Of a DNA stretch of 64,000 bases, positions 1-10,849 are shown one piece after another. Source of the DNA: Rhabdophis nuchalis (lineage: Eukaryota; Chordata; Lepidosauria; Squamata; Natricidae). The notes beneath the pieces were generated by a model. That model saw only the letters and a list, made by a program, of their open reading frames with translations, ran no database searches and was not told the DNA's origin. Location: assembly GCA_039707465.1 (NCBI GenBank), contig CM077643.1:330046419-330110418 (forward strand). The letters run 5' to 3'. The number at the start of each line of letters is the position of its first letter. Within the stretch, counting starts at the first letter, position 1. A program made the translations under genes and the position numbers.

Positions 1-81
1 TAGTAAATTTAATTGGGAATTTTAGTGAATGTCAATTGGGAATTTTAGCACAGGAATAATCATCATCATCATCATCATCAT

Positions 82-1349
82 TTAATACTTATAAACCGCT
101 CCCTCTCCCCATGGGGACTCGGGGCGGTGCACAGGTAGAATAAAAACAGTAAAAAACACACAAACATCAATAAAATATACAAACAATTTAAAAGCCAAAT
201 TAAACTCAGCCTGTGCTAAAATCCCATTTAACTAACTAAACTAAAATTTACCCAGTAAAACCCCAAGACAGGGGGACTATCCCAGGCCGGCCAGACGGAA
301 AAAGTAAGTTTTTAATTTAAGACGGAAGGAGCGGAGGTCCGTGGTTGTCCTAATATCGGGGGGAAGGTCGTTCCAGAGGGCCGGGCCCGCCACAGAGAGA
401 GCCCTTCCCCTGGGTGTCGCCCGCTGACACAGTCTAGTGGACGGCACCCGGAGAAGTCCCTCTCTGTGGGAGCGAATCGGCCGTGAGGATGTATGAGGCA
501 GGATCCGATCCCGCAGATAGCTAGGTCCCGAGCCATGGAGCGCTTTAAAGATGATAATTAACACCTTGAAGAGCACCCGGAAGACGACAGGTAGCCAGTG
601 CAGCTCGCGCAGGAGCGGTGTTACATGGGTAGACCTTGCGGCCCCCATAATTGCTCGCGCGGCTGCATTCTGGACTAGCTGAAGTCTCCGGGTGCACCTC
701 AAGGGAAGCCCCATGTAGAGAGAGTTGCAATAGTCCAGTCGGGATGTCACGAGCGCATGAGTGACTGTGCGAAGGGCGTCCCGATCCAATAGGGGGCGCA
801 ATTGGCGAACCAGGCGAACCTGGTAAAACGCCCTCCTGGCCACGGCCGTCACTTGATCTTCCATGGACAGCCGGGCATCCAGGAGGACACCCAAATTGCG
901 CGCCCCATCCACAGGGGCAAGATGTTCGCCCCCTATGGCCAGCGATGGAGTGAGCTGGTTGAATCGGGCGGCCGGAAACCACAGCCACTCGGTCTTGGTC
1001 GGGTTGAGCCTGAGTCCGTTACTTCCCATCCAGATCCGTACGGCTTCCAGGCACTGGCACATCACCGCTACGGCATCGTTGGGGTGGTTTGGGGTAGATA
1101 TATACAACTGAGTATCATCAGCGTATAGATGGTACTCTACCCCAAAACCACGGATGATCTCACCCAGCGGCTTCATGCATGTGTTGAACAGGAGGGGCGA
1201 GAGGACCGACCCCTGAGGCACCCCACATACGAGGGGTCTCGCAGTCGACCTCTGCCCCCCTGCCAACACAAATTGCGATCGGCCAGAGAGGTAGGAGGAG
1301 AACCACCGTAAAACGGTGCCTCCCACCCCCAACCCCCCCAGCCGATGCA
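82..1349 (-). mobile_element. L2-type LINE, 5'-truncated copy A
   Basis: Minus-strand remnant of an L2-clade non-LTR retrotransposon. The open frame 277-1350 encodes the reverse transcriptase from the middle of the palm onward, with [13 protein letters not shown] and YADDTQLY (catalytic ADD), followed by the usual C-terminal region. The 3' end at about 82-135 carries the GC-rich hairpin-like segment around GGGACTCGGGGCGGTGCAC and ends in an (ATC)n tail at 58-80. The N-terminal RT and endonuclease are missing because the copy begins at 1349. It abuts a second L2 3' end of opposite orientation. Confidence 0.85.
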
Positions 1350-1485
1350 ATAATGTTTAATTTGCCTTTTAATTATGTATGTATATTTGTATATGTATAT
1401 TTATTGTCTTTTATCTTCCCTGTGCACCGCTCCGAGTCCCCTGGGGGAGGGGGAGCGGTCTATAAATTAAAGTTTATTATTTATT
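1350..1485 (+). mobile_element. L2 3' end, plus orientation
   Basis: Contains the L2 3' terminal motif TGCACCGCTCCGAGTCCC, then GGGAGCGGTCTATAAATTAAA, and runs into a (TTA)n tail at 1479-1501. It joins copy A head-to-head, so the two 3' ends point outward. Confidence 0.7.
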
Positions 1486-1509
1486 ATTATTATTATTATT
1501 AGAATTAAA

Positions 1510-2330
1510 TATGATTATGGAAATCAAAGCTTTGCAACATGCCAGCTTCCAATGAATGTTTTTACTAAAAAAAAAATTTTTAAATCAGGTAGGACATACA
1601 TAGACTCTGACAAGAATTAGAGTTATTGCCTTATTTATCTACTGCCCCTATATCTCATTGTTCGTCCTCAAATCAAAGCTAGAGTATATATAACTCCACT
1701 CCAATTTTTATCCTCACTGGTCCACGTTAGATTGTATTATAGCAGAATGAAGCAATCAGGTTCCCTATACCCTTTTTGCTCTGGTCAAGGACCATAAGAG
1801 ATGTATCTGATGACGTGACATGAACAAATGGATGCAGGGAAAAATTTTGGTCCCTTTTTTGGCATTTTCAGGAATTACAATTATAGTTAAGAAATACAAG
1901 ATATATATTTTGTATTTCCAACCAACCCTTAAAATTGGTTAACTATTTGTTCTGCTTATTGCAGCAAATGAGCATTGTATCTGCAAGGAAAACTATTACT
2001 GAATAGATGCTATTAGACAATTGCCCTTAATAAGGGCATTTTTTAATATACTGACAATATCCCATGCAGGAAGACTCTTCAACATTCTTTTATTTGTACA
2101 GGTAGATTTGGCTTTTCTTAAACTTTGGGAGGGGGAGAAGTATCTACCTTTTGAGCTGTAACATACTCTTGGAGACTAGAGACAAGTTTAATTTCAAGTA
2201 TATTTGTGGATGAAGAAGAAAGCATTGGACCTGAGGACACAGATAAACATTCAGGTGCTTCAAGAACCCAGTAAAAGCATGCAAACGACCAGCTGTCTGC
2301 AAGGAATATAAATCCTTCCATTCCCCACCA
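1510..2330. other. unannotated intergenic stretch
   Basis: AT-rich sequence with no open frame, repeat end or splice-bounded exon that I can recognise. Confidence 0.4.
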
Positions 2331-2331
2331 T

Positions 2332-2468
2332 CCTGTCAGAGCTGAAGAAGCTTCTTGGATGTGAAGCAAAATGTCTTCAAAGAAAAAACTAGAAAGACCA
2401 GTTGCCTCCTGAAAAAGCACCTTTGGGACAACCATCACTTGGATGACTGAGAATCTATACAGACTGTT
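2332..2468 (+). mobile_element. Penelope-like element 3' tail
   Basis: Shares the run GAGCTGAAGAAGCTTCTTGG, CTTCAAAGAAAAAACTAG and CCTGAAAAAGCACCTTTGGG with the tail downstream of the GIY-YIG region at 33480-33650 and with 46255-46312. Only the non-coding 3' end is present. The antisense open frame 2118-2477 is fortuitous. Confidence 0.5.
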
Positions 2469-2479
2469 GGATCCCACAG

Positions 2480-3136
2480 TGCAAGAATTGGCATTTATGT
2501 GTACTATTTTGTCTGAGGCCAGGAAGGCTTCTCACCAGCTCGTCTGTAAGTTATTGTCCAGTTTATAGCACAAGATTGTAATTGCTACTTTCTGAAATAC
2601 AGCCAGCTTGAGCACTACTGGATTAGGGAATAATGGTATTCTATTGAAGGCATTGTCTGTAGTTTGATCATAAGCTGGATTCCTTAATACTTCAAATCAG
2701 CCCTAATACAGGGCCTTTTATATTGGACAGGCATTTTGGAAAACCCATACTGTATATAAAGTCCTTACTGAAACCAGTGATCCAAGGAGATTCCTGCTCC
2801 TAAACCACCAAGTATATGAAGGCTATGGCAATAAAGCACCTGGTGACACCCTCTATTTTTGGCTTTCCCTCTATTTTTGCTTTGACTGAACACAAATCAT
2901 CTGGGCAGAGAAGAGGCAAAAATTGCAAAATAAAGCAGCTAATAGTGTTGATCTCAGTTTAGGAGAATAACAAAATAAGGGATGCACAGTGACAAATGCT
3001 TTCGGCTTCAGGCAGGCAGAAAGCTAACATAATTCACCCATCTATGAATCCACATAATCCAGATGTATATGTAATTTAGTAAATATTTCATTTCCATTAC
3101 ATTTCTTTTTTCTGAACATAAGGTGTTTTCTTGCCT
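2480..3136. other. unannotated intergenic stretch
   Basis: No gene, repeat end or regulatory pattern was recognised here. Confidence 0.35.
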
Positions 3137-3335
3137 ATTTATTTATTTTTATTTATTTTAATCACATTTATATCCCGCCCTTCTCCACAAAGGACCCAGG
3201 GCGGCGCACAGGAATTTAAAAACATACAAAACAATAAATACAAAATTTAAAAACATATTAAATTATAATCCTATGCTAAAATCCAAATTAAAATCCCCAA
3301 TTTAAAACTATCTAAAATAGTCCCTGATTTACCTG
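3137..3335 (-). mobile_element. L2 3' UTR fragment
   Basis: Begins with a (TTTA)n tail and contains TATCCCGCCCTTCTCC followed by GGACCCAGGGCGGCGCACAG, the L2 3' terminus in minus orientation, then A-rich 3' UTR like that at 28500-28640. Confidence 0.75.
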
Positions 3336-4872
3336 ATATCTCATTGATGAGCATGAGCTAATGCATGGCTCATAGATAACATTACTATTTCAGGCCATTT
3401 TCCAATGAAGTTTGTAGTGGTTTATTATAATATAAATATATATTTCAACTTCTCTTTGAATATTGAATGATTTAATATTTCTTAAGAATGTAGAACAGGG
3501 ATGTGGGAGATTTGCATTCAGTAGGAGCTCACATAAGAGGATATGATTCCTAAGTATAAGGAATGTGCTTAAAAGAAGACCAATTCAGAACAGGATTAAA
3601 AAGAAATTGCATTAAAAAGAAAAATGCTCACAATATACCTCTTGATTGAAGAACAGAGCCAAATGAAGATATTCATCTCAATGCTAACAAATATTTCTTA
3701 TCTTTCAAGAAATTTAAGGGGCACTTTAAAAAGAGGCAGGCAAGCAAGAGTCAGAGAAAGAAAAGTTATCTTTCGTTTCTTAAGCAGACTCCTTTAACCA
3801 AAATAGGCCAGATAAAAAATAGCCACAGGGATAGTGTATGAAAGGCCTGCCTTATCTCTTCCTCACCAGCTGCCCTGGAGGGGAGGGGACAAAACAGCTT
3901 GTAAGTGCACAGAGATTGTGCCACAAGGAGGTGGCATGTTTTGTTTTTGTTTTTCCATTTCAACAAGATTTCATTACCTCTCTGTGCTTTTGAATGTGGG
4001 ATCATTCAAAATATATATTTTGAGATTAAAACATAAGGTTAAATCCACAGAAAGATAAGAAAAAGAATTATCAACACTCTGTAACCTCTCCCTTTCCTGA
4101 ATAATTTGAAGCCTTATTTTTCCAGATAACAAGCTTAGATGCTCCCAAACAGGTTTATAAAATCATTCTATGGTATTGAGAAGGAAGTAAGCTATTAGCT
4201 TTTAAGCTTAAACTAATCAGCCAATATGTCACTAGGATATCTATGGAAAAACACTTTCCAGAGCCATAAGCCTTTTTTTTAAAAGGAGTCTAAAAGGAAT
4301 TCAGATAATGAGGTTCATGCTTCCACAGAATGTGAGTTACCACAGAATCAAGGGAAATATTTTAACCTTACATTTCTCTTTCAAAAATAATGGAGGCAAT
4401 TCATTCTATGAAATTAAGACACGTTCTTGGCCCTAATAGTCAGGGGGAAAAATATGTCTGTTTATTGTAAGTTGGTCTTCCCTGAAAGTTTTATAATCTG
4501 TTTATATGTATCTTATTTAGCCCTTGATAAAAGGACTAGTCCAGGCAGTCAAAAGAAGTCAACCCATGAAGGCACACACAAAATCACTAGTGATTATAAA
4601 TGGCATGTCTTCTCCTTTTAAGTATTTATGACATATGCAGGCATTGTTTGTTCATTTTGTTGTTAAAACTTCCTGCTCATGATTGCTTTTAGAAATTCTG
4701 AATGTACTTAAAGTACTTTAGTAAGAAGAGTGCCTTACATGCTGTATGCATACTGTCTGCAAATTATGCCTTATCATAGGACTGCCTATCACCAATAATG
4801 TTGTTTCCTTGTTTAAAAGTTCTATAAATCATGAATGGTGAGGTGGAAAGATAAATTGATACATTTTATTAC
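3336..4872. other. unannotated intergenic stretch
   Basis: Only short open frames (for example 3766-4005 and 4427-4621) without domain-like composition or splice context. No repeat was recognised. Confidence 0.35.
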
Positions 4873-5115
4873 AAGTAGTCCTTACTTACTGCTACATTGA
4901 GCCCAAAGTTTCCATTGCTAAGCAACACAATTAAGCGAGTTTTGTCCCATTTTATGACCTTTCTTGCCACAGTTGAGTAAATCACTACAGTTGTTAAGTT
5001 AGTAACACAGTTGTCAAGCAAATCTTGTTTTCTCATTGACTATACTTGTCAGAAAATTGCAAATGGTGATCACATGGCCTGGGGACACTGCAATAGTCAT
5101 GATGATTTCTTTTCA
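4873..5115 (+). repeat. partial TIR-type repeat (AGTAGTCCTTACTTAC end)
   Basis: Starts AGTAGTCCTTACTTAC and continues with TTAAGCGAGTTTTGTCCC, TTGTTAAGTTAGTAACAC and GGTGATCACATGGCC, a layout seen in old vertebrate MITE families. A related piece (TTGTTAAGTGAGTTT) lies inside the hAT at 20060-20115. The second terminus was not found. Confidence 0.35.
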
Positions 5116-5407
5116 GGGTTGTTTTATTTTTGGAGGTTTTTTGTCATTTTTTTAGCCAGATACTTCTCTTACCACAGCATACGATGTCAGCATTTCATTT
5201 CTGATCCAAATATGCAGATACTAACTTCTATTTTCCAACCAACCAACCACAACTATCCACAGAAGGAGGAGTAGATCCTCTTCAGAACAGAACCTCCAGT
5301 CTCAGGCAGTCCAATGAAATACCACGGTAGATGATACTAAAGCCTGATGAAATGTGTAGCACAATCAAAAGGAGTGTACTTCCCTATGGGATGGCTATGT
5401 TCAATCC

Positions 5408-5485
5408 CAAGGGTGGGCAAACTTTGCAACTTTAAGTCTGAAGGACTTTAGCTCCCAGAATTCTCCAGCCAGCTTTACACCCTTG
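5408..5485. mobile_element. short hAT MITE
   Basis: Element ends are CAAGGGTGGGC and ACACCCTTG, flanked by TTCAATCC (5400-5407) and TTCTATCC (5486-5493), an 8-bp target duplication with one mismatch. The interior CTTTAGCTCCCAGAATTCTC matches the larger palindromic MITEs at 8399 and 8756. Confidence 0.6.
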
Positions 5486-5591
5486 TTCTATCCTATCAGA
5501 TTCCAGAGAAGGTCCAAAAAATGTTAGACAAAGAGGTAGTAGTAGTAGTAAATGGAAGGGATCAAACTCTCTGACAGTGAATGGTGTGCCT

Positions 5592-5644
5592 TTTTAAATT
5601 TATTTTATTCGAATTTATATCCCGCCCTTCTCCATGGAGGACCC
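5592..5644 (-). mobile_element. 53-bp L2 3' end with target duplication
   Basis: Carries only TTTAAATTTATTTT and TATATCCCGCCCTTCTCC of the L2 3' end. Both sides have the identical 11-mer ATGGTGTGCCT (5581-5591 and 5645-5655). Confidence 0.75.
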
Positions 5645-5659
5645 ATGGTGTGCCTCTAT

Positions 5660-7920
5660 TGTCAGCACCAAAATCAAACTGAAATGCAGTTCTGTGCAAA
5701 CATAATCAAAATTTTTATCGAAATGTGATGGATGTGAATGTGCAATAAATAAACAAAATCAAGTTAACTGCTAAATGGGATAGCTATTCAATGCCTCCTA
5801 TATTTATTTATTTATAATTTGTATAGTCTATTTTCTATTTATTAATATATTATAATTAATATAATATAGAATAATATATTTTATATAATTAATAGTTCTA
5901 ATTATTTTTGTAGTAACAAAAGAATGTTTGAAAAAGTGAATGCAGACTCTGGTCACACTTGCATCCACCATTCATTCCTGTGTGTATAAATATTGGGTGC
6001 ATTTTGTGCACTGTGATTAGGGTTAGTTGGGAGCAGATTAAAAAAAAGTTAAGAGATTTCTTTTGTTTGTGGTCTGTCATTTGTTCTTCATTGTTTGAAG
6101 TTGGGATGTCTCTCCCATTTGCCTTACCTTTAACCATGCTCAAGCCCTTGCTCCTTCAGACTCCACAACAGGGTTTCCCAACCTTTGCAACTTTCACACA
6201 GGTGGGCATCAGCCATCTCCCAGAATTCCCCAGGTGGCTATGAATCCCCCTGCCCCCACTTTCAGGACTTTTGCAATATTTTTACACACTGTGCTTATAC
6301 ACTGTGCTGTTTTCTTCTAAACTATGTGGCGCTCCTGGTACATTTCAAAGGCTTATCCAGAAAATAGTGTGGCAAAGCAAAATGGTATGAGGTCTACTTA
6401 TTCTAAATTTTGGTTGTTGTAGCCCAGAGTGGGAAGAACACATGAGACATTTAGGCAACATGTGCAGCAAAATGCATAAAACCACCCAGAATCAACCTAA
6501 CTAAAGGTCATTTGTAGTACTGAAAATTAAACTACCTAGAAACTGTAACAGGAAATGGAAGATTAAATCTGAATCAGAGAAGCTGAATGCCATCCAGCAT
6601 TCCTCTCTCCCAAAGTAAGCTATTTTCTAGATGAACTGCATATTTCAGCCAGTTTGTACTGCATTATTCCACTTGGGCTCAGATCCTGATTTGAAAATGA
6701 GCCAGACAGAGAGGAATAGTTCCCCCCCCCCATGCCATCACTTCTGAACACATAATTTTCAAGTGCTGTCTAATGTCTACATGTATTTTCCCATTAAGCA
6801 TGGGTATAATATTTTATTTACCCTTATTATTGTCTTTATTTCCCCCTGTTATTGGCATTATTATTATGATACCAATAGCACTTAGACTTATGTACAGCTT
6901 CACAGGGCTTTACAGGGTTACAGAGTCAGCATATTTCCCCCCAACAATCTGGGTCCTCATTTTACCAATCTTGGAAATATGAAAGGCTGAGTCAACTTTG
7001 AGCTGATGAGAATCGAACTGCTGAACTATTATGATGATGATAAATATCCTTACTCTACTGATTTGCATGTATACTGAGAACTTCTGCACTGGAGACAAAT
7101 TCCTTGTGTGTCTAATCACACTTGGTCAAATAAAGTATTCAATTCAATAAAGGGCGTTCCAAGATTGTAAAGATGTCCTTGTTTTCAGCAGCAGTACCTA
7201 CCACTGCTATAAAATGACAAGAGATATCAGGAGGTAAGCAGCTATCACAAAGGACAAGGGTCCGTTAAGCAACAGCAAGCTTTCTTAAAAACTTGCATTG
7301 AGTTTAGCTTGGAACTCTTTTTGCAGATAACCACTAACCAAGAAACCTGGCAACAGTTGGACCTCACATTAATATTTTAAAAGCCAAATATTACTGTAAG
7401 TAAAACAAAGGTCAAGGGTGTGGTTACCTGATCTAGCTGGCTAACTAATTGAGATGGTAACATTAGCCCTATCCAGAATGAACTGTACTAATACAATATA
7501 GTGGGAGGGAAAGGGGCTTAAAAGCCTGCATTGGGGAAATTTTGAAACTTACATTAAAAAACTGAAAAACTTTTCACTTACAGCATTTATATGATTCCAG
7601 AAATTCTCAGACTGGCTCCATCCCCAAGACACAAAGGAGATTGGGGTTTACAAATTTGTATTGCACTTCAGTGGGAGAATGCTTGACGGCTGCCACAGAG
7701 GCAAAATCTCAGCCCCCTTGTTCCTGATCATCACACTTCTGACACTAAATTGTAAAGAGAGAAAAATAGTTTACTTAGATTGGAGACCAATGCACAGTTC
7801 CATTGAAGCACAAATTGGTTTGTTTCAATTCAGTACAGAAGCAAAAGACAAACCCTGTGGGGAAGCACACCTTCCCACTATATACATATATGTGATTGGA
7901 GCAAGGCTTTTGATCAGAAT
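5660..7920. other. mostly unannotated intergenic stretch
   Basis: AT-rich DNA with short open frames only. A weak half-copy of a hAT MITE (TTTCCCAACCTTTGCAACTT) sits at about 6174-6240. Nothing else was supported. Confidence 0.35.
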
Positions 7921-7998
7921 TTCAGTGTTTTTCAACCCTGTCAACTTTAAGATATGTTGACTTCAACTCCCAGAATTCCCCAGCTAGCATGCATCCAC
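7921..7998. mobile_element. half hAT MITE
   Basis: Contains TCAACTTTAAGATATG and GACTTCAACTCCCAGAATTC, one arm of the palindrome at 8399-8531. The second arm and target duplication are not visible. Confidence 0.4.
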
Positions 7999-8398
7999 AC
8001 ATTTTAAAAAGCTTAAGAAACATTGGAATAAATCCAGCACATCCTGTGTTTAGTGAGGTCAGTGAAGTAGTTAGGGTAGAATTATGAAGCAAAATGGAAG
8101 TGTTACTAAGACAATGGCACTTCTGACAAAACAAAAGGGCAGTGTTCTAGGAACATAAATTTCTTTCTAAAGTGTTACTTTATCTTATCCTGTCCTTGTT
8201 TCCCAGAGCCTACGTTTATCACTCAGTATATGTCCTCAGCTTATCAGCATTTCTGGACCTATTAAATATTGCATGCACAGTAGTTTAAAAGACCACAGTG
8301 GCAGAACATAATGAAATTACGAGGACGACATACTACAGAGACAGTGAAGGAAAAATCACATGAGATGAAATGGGATGTTTCCCTATTTGCATCTATGG

Positions 8399-8531
8399 CA
8401 GGGGTGTCCAAACTTGGGAACTTTAAGACTTGTGGACTTCAACTCCCAGAATTCCCCAGCCAGCGCTGGCTGGGGAATTCTGGGAGTTGAAGTCCACAAG
8501 TCTTAAAAGTTCCCAAGTTTGGACACCCCTG
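8399..8531. mobile_element. palindromic hAT MITE
   Basis: Near-perfect inverted repeat: the left arm starts CAGGGGTGTCCAAACTTGGG and the right arm ends with its complement CCCAAGTTTGGACACCCCTG, meeting at CCAGCGCTGG. Flanks ATCTATGG (8391-8398) and AACTATGG (8532-8539) agree at 7 of 8 positions, fitting the 8-bp duplication of hAT transposition. Non-coding. Confidence 0.8.
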
Positions 8532-8755
8532 AACTATGGTATCAACATGCCCTGGTAAAATCTGCCTGCCATTGTCTTCATCTCATCCAAAGAAGGGTTC
8601 CTCTTTTAAATGTCAACGTCCAACAATTGTATCATGTTCAAAATTGTATGGGTTGCCAGGTTGAAACAGGCTTTTACTGACTGTTCCAGGCAGATGCAGG
8701 CTTCTCTAGCCCAATCAGCCTCATTTTCGTGATGTTCTGTTGCTGTCCCATAAAG

Positions 8756-8905
8756 CAGGAGTCTCCAACCTTTGCAACTTTAAGTCTGAAGGACTTCAGC
8801 TCCCAGACTTCTCCAGCCAGCTTTGCTTTGCTTTGCTTTGCTGGCTGGAGAATTCTGGGAGCTGAAGTCCTTCAGACTTAAAGTTGCAACGGTTGGAGAC
8901 CCCTG
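8756..8905. mobile_element. palindromic hAT MITE with TTTGC loop
   Basis: Arms run from CAGGAGTCTCCAACC to GGTTGGAGACCCCTG around a loop of repeated TTTGC. Identical flanks CCATAAAG at 8748-8755 and 8906-8913 give a perfect 8-bp duplication. Non-coding. Confidence 0.85.
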
Positions 8906-9539
8906 CCATAAAGGAGCTGGGGACAGGAGCAGGTGAAACACAAGAAAACTGGAGTTGAATTAATGCAACAGATTGAACACTGCAGTAGCAAAACGTCATT
9001 ACAGTCATTAACTCTGAAAAGATGGAATCAGCCCCTGCCTTTGGCCGTAACAGGGAGGAATCTGGAAGTTAGCAATTGTTTATCTAAAAGAAAGAGAGGA
9101 AAGAAGCAAGTTGCTTTCCTTCCTCCAGTAAATTAACCCTGAGGATGAGAAGAGTAGAAAGAGGAGTACAGGAAAGCACCTGAGCATTTGCTGCATCCCT
9201 TTTACACCACAGCGACTGGCAAATGTTTCCCAGGGGTAGCAATGTGTCCAGTGAGGGGCAGCAAAGCTAGAAAAATTAACTATTGTGTCACCACTTTATC
9301 ACAGACCCTATCGCTGAAAAATCACGGGTCACAGCAAAAAGTAAGAAGCAAAATAGGAATAAGCTAGGACGACAGCATGTTTAATGCCAGCAGCGTTTCC
9401 CAGCAAGTGAGATGTTGATCACATTGGAATTCCTCAGTGGAGAAGGCCCCATAAATCAACTGGTAGCTGCTTAGAAGTACAGTACAGGCGAGAGCGGATT
9501 AATAAACTACGCAAAGCGTTCCAATTTAGTATAGAAAAT

Positions 9540-10012
9540 TATGGGCGCGAAAGACCACTCCCATAGAGGCGCTTTAATTATTCCTCCACCCACTTTCTGC
9601 ACTTGCCGCAGAAAGAGTCAAGGTGACCCCATCCCGGCCGATGAAGGCGCCTTCTTCCCCGCCCTTTTCACGCAGAGCTAAGTCCATTGCCGCATCTCAT
9701 CTCTGCGCTGCCCGCCGCCTATTGGTCATCCTTCGATTGCCCCGCGTGAGCCGATGTGATGACTTGCCCCCTTATCTGCATAGCCTGAACAACATGCCTC
9801 TTCGAGCTCCTCCACAGAAAGGACTACGCTTCCCAGGATTCTAGTCGGCGAACTACGCCGCCGTTTACAGCCGCGGGGCATCCCGGGAAACGTAGTTGCT
9901 GTTAGTCTCTCTTCCGAACGCTGCTGAATTGTGGCGTTGTGTGAGCCGCGAGGGGGAGAGCGCGCGGCGGCCGTTGTTGGTAGCGGGCTGGGATGTTCCT
10001 AGCGCAGCTCTG
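9540..10012 (+). promoter_or_regulatory. CpG-rich promoter and 5' UTR of the CATSPERE-like gene
   Basis: GC- and CpG-rich stretch directly upstream of the first coding exon. It has an inverted CCAAT box (ATTGG near 9720) and two opposed motifs resembling the ZNF143 site: ACTACGCTTCCCAGGATTC at 9823-9841 (plus) and, on minus, ACTACGTTTCCCGGGATGCC at about 9877-9896. No TATA box is visible, as expected for a CpG promoter. Opposed motifs would allow divergent transcription. In human, ADSS2 is divergent from CATSPERE, but I found no ADSS2 exon upstream here. The transcription start is not defined. Confidence 0.6.
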
Positions 10013-10083
10013 ATGGCCGGCTTTTTGATCTTGCCGTTGCTGCTGAATTGTCTGTGGTGGAGCGGTTGCGGGGCAGTGTGGAG
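10013..10083 (+). CDS. CATSPERE: CATSPERE-like exon 1: signal peptide (gene description here)
   Basis: First coding exon of a CatSper epsilon-like gene. In the family, CATSPERE is a single-pass accessory subunit of the sperm-flagellum CatSper calcium channel; its large extracellular part carries an N-terminal domain and beta-propeller. The ATG at 10013 has G at +4. The exon encodes 23 codons plus two bases: a hydrophobic leader (FLILPLLLNCLWW) then GCGAVW-R, like the human leader ending in ALWRY. The donor is AG|GTGGGG at 10084. A later GTGAGA donor at 10113 leaves the wrong phase for exon 2. Nine exons to 58311 encode 347 residues with no stop. The match to human was recalled, not searched. 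The remaining propeller, stem and membrane segment are not seen in this window. Confidence 0.82.
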
Positions 10084-10849
10084 GTGGGGCATTAGGGAGA
10101 TTCAGGGGGAAGGTGAGAAAAGGGTGTCATAAGGGAAAGCAAGGCGAGCATCAACCTTCCATAACCGACGTTGTGTTCCAAGAAACGTGACTATGCTTAT
10201 TTTGTTTTATTTATTTGTCAACATGTACAAGGTAACAGGTATTAGTATAGACATGGACATTATCGCCTGAGATTGGTACAAATAGATGGATATAAATAAC
10301 ACATGAACACAAAATGAGTGCATATCAATGGAGACAGTAGGACTGGGACGGTGGGCACTCTGGTGCATTTATGCACGCCCCCTTAGGGACCCTCTCAAAA
10401 CAAAAAAAAACCCACCACGGAACATGTTAAAAAGTATTTTTCTAGCCAAAATTGAAATGTGCAATAAAAGTCTCGTATTTGATTTGGATTAACTCCTCCC
10501 CCTTTAAAAAAAAAATAGAGACTGCTTTCTCTGCAACTAGAAAATTATTTCTTCCCAGTGTTGAATTTCTTTCAGGTTTGCCCTTTGTTTTATGTTTCCA
10601 AGAAAATATGCTCACTGTGACTTCTATGTAAAATTTTAGACTATTAGTAGCGTTTTAATAAAGGTGACAGTAGTATCTAAACATGGCACCCATGCCTTCT
10701 TTTGAAGTTTAGGAAACCATGTTTTCCTTTGAACCAAAGCCACTTCTTTTGATATGCAAAAAATAGCCTTTCAGGGACTTCAGTCAAACAAAATCAAACC
10801 CCCAGTGGGAAAAGAAGAGATGTAACATATAGTAAGGGTGCCTGGTGCT
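10084..10849 (+). other. intron 1, first part
   Basis: Intron sequence without a further supported exon. No repeat is clearly identifiable before the hAT at 10850. Confidence 0.4.

Noticed and set aside
2118..2477. 119-aa minus-strand frame
   Set aside because: It is antisense to a Penelope-like 3' tail and has no independent support.
9865..10092. 75-aa minus-strand frame, possible first exon of a divergent gene
   Set aside because: It is the antisense shadow of exon 1 and does not resemble ADSS2 or another protein I know.
10084..10132. Extension of exon 1 to a GTGAGA donor at 10113
   Set aside because: It leaves phase 1, which cannot join exon 2; the GTGGGG donor at 10084 restores WRY as in human.
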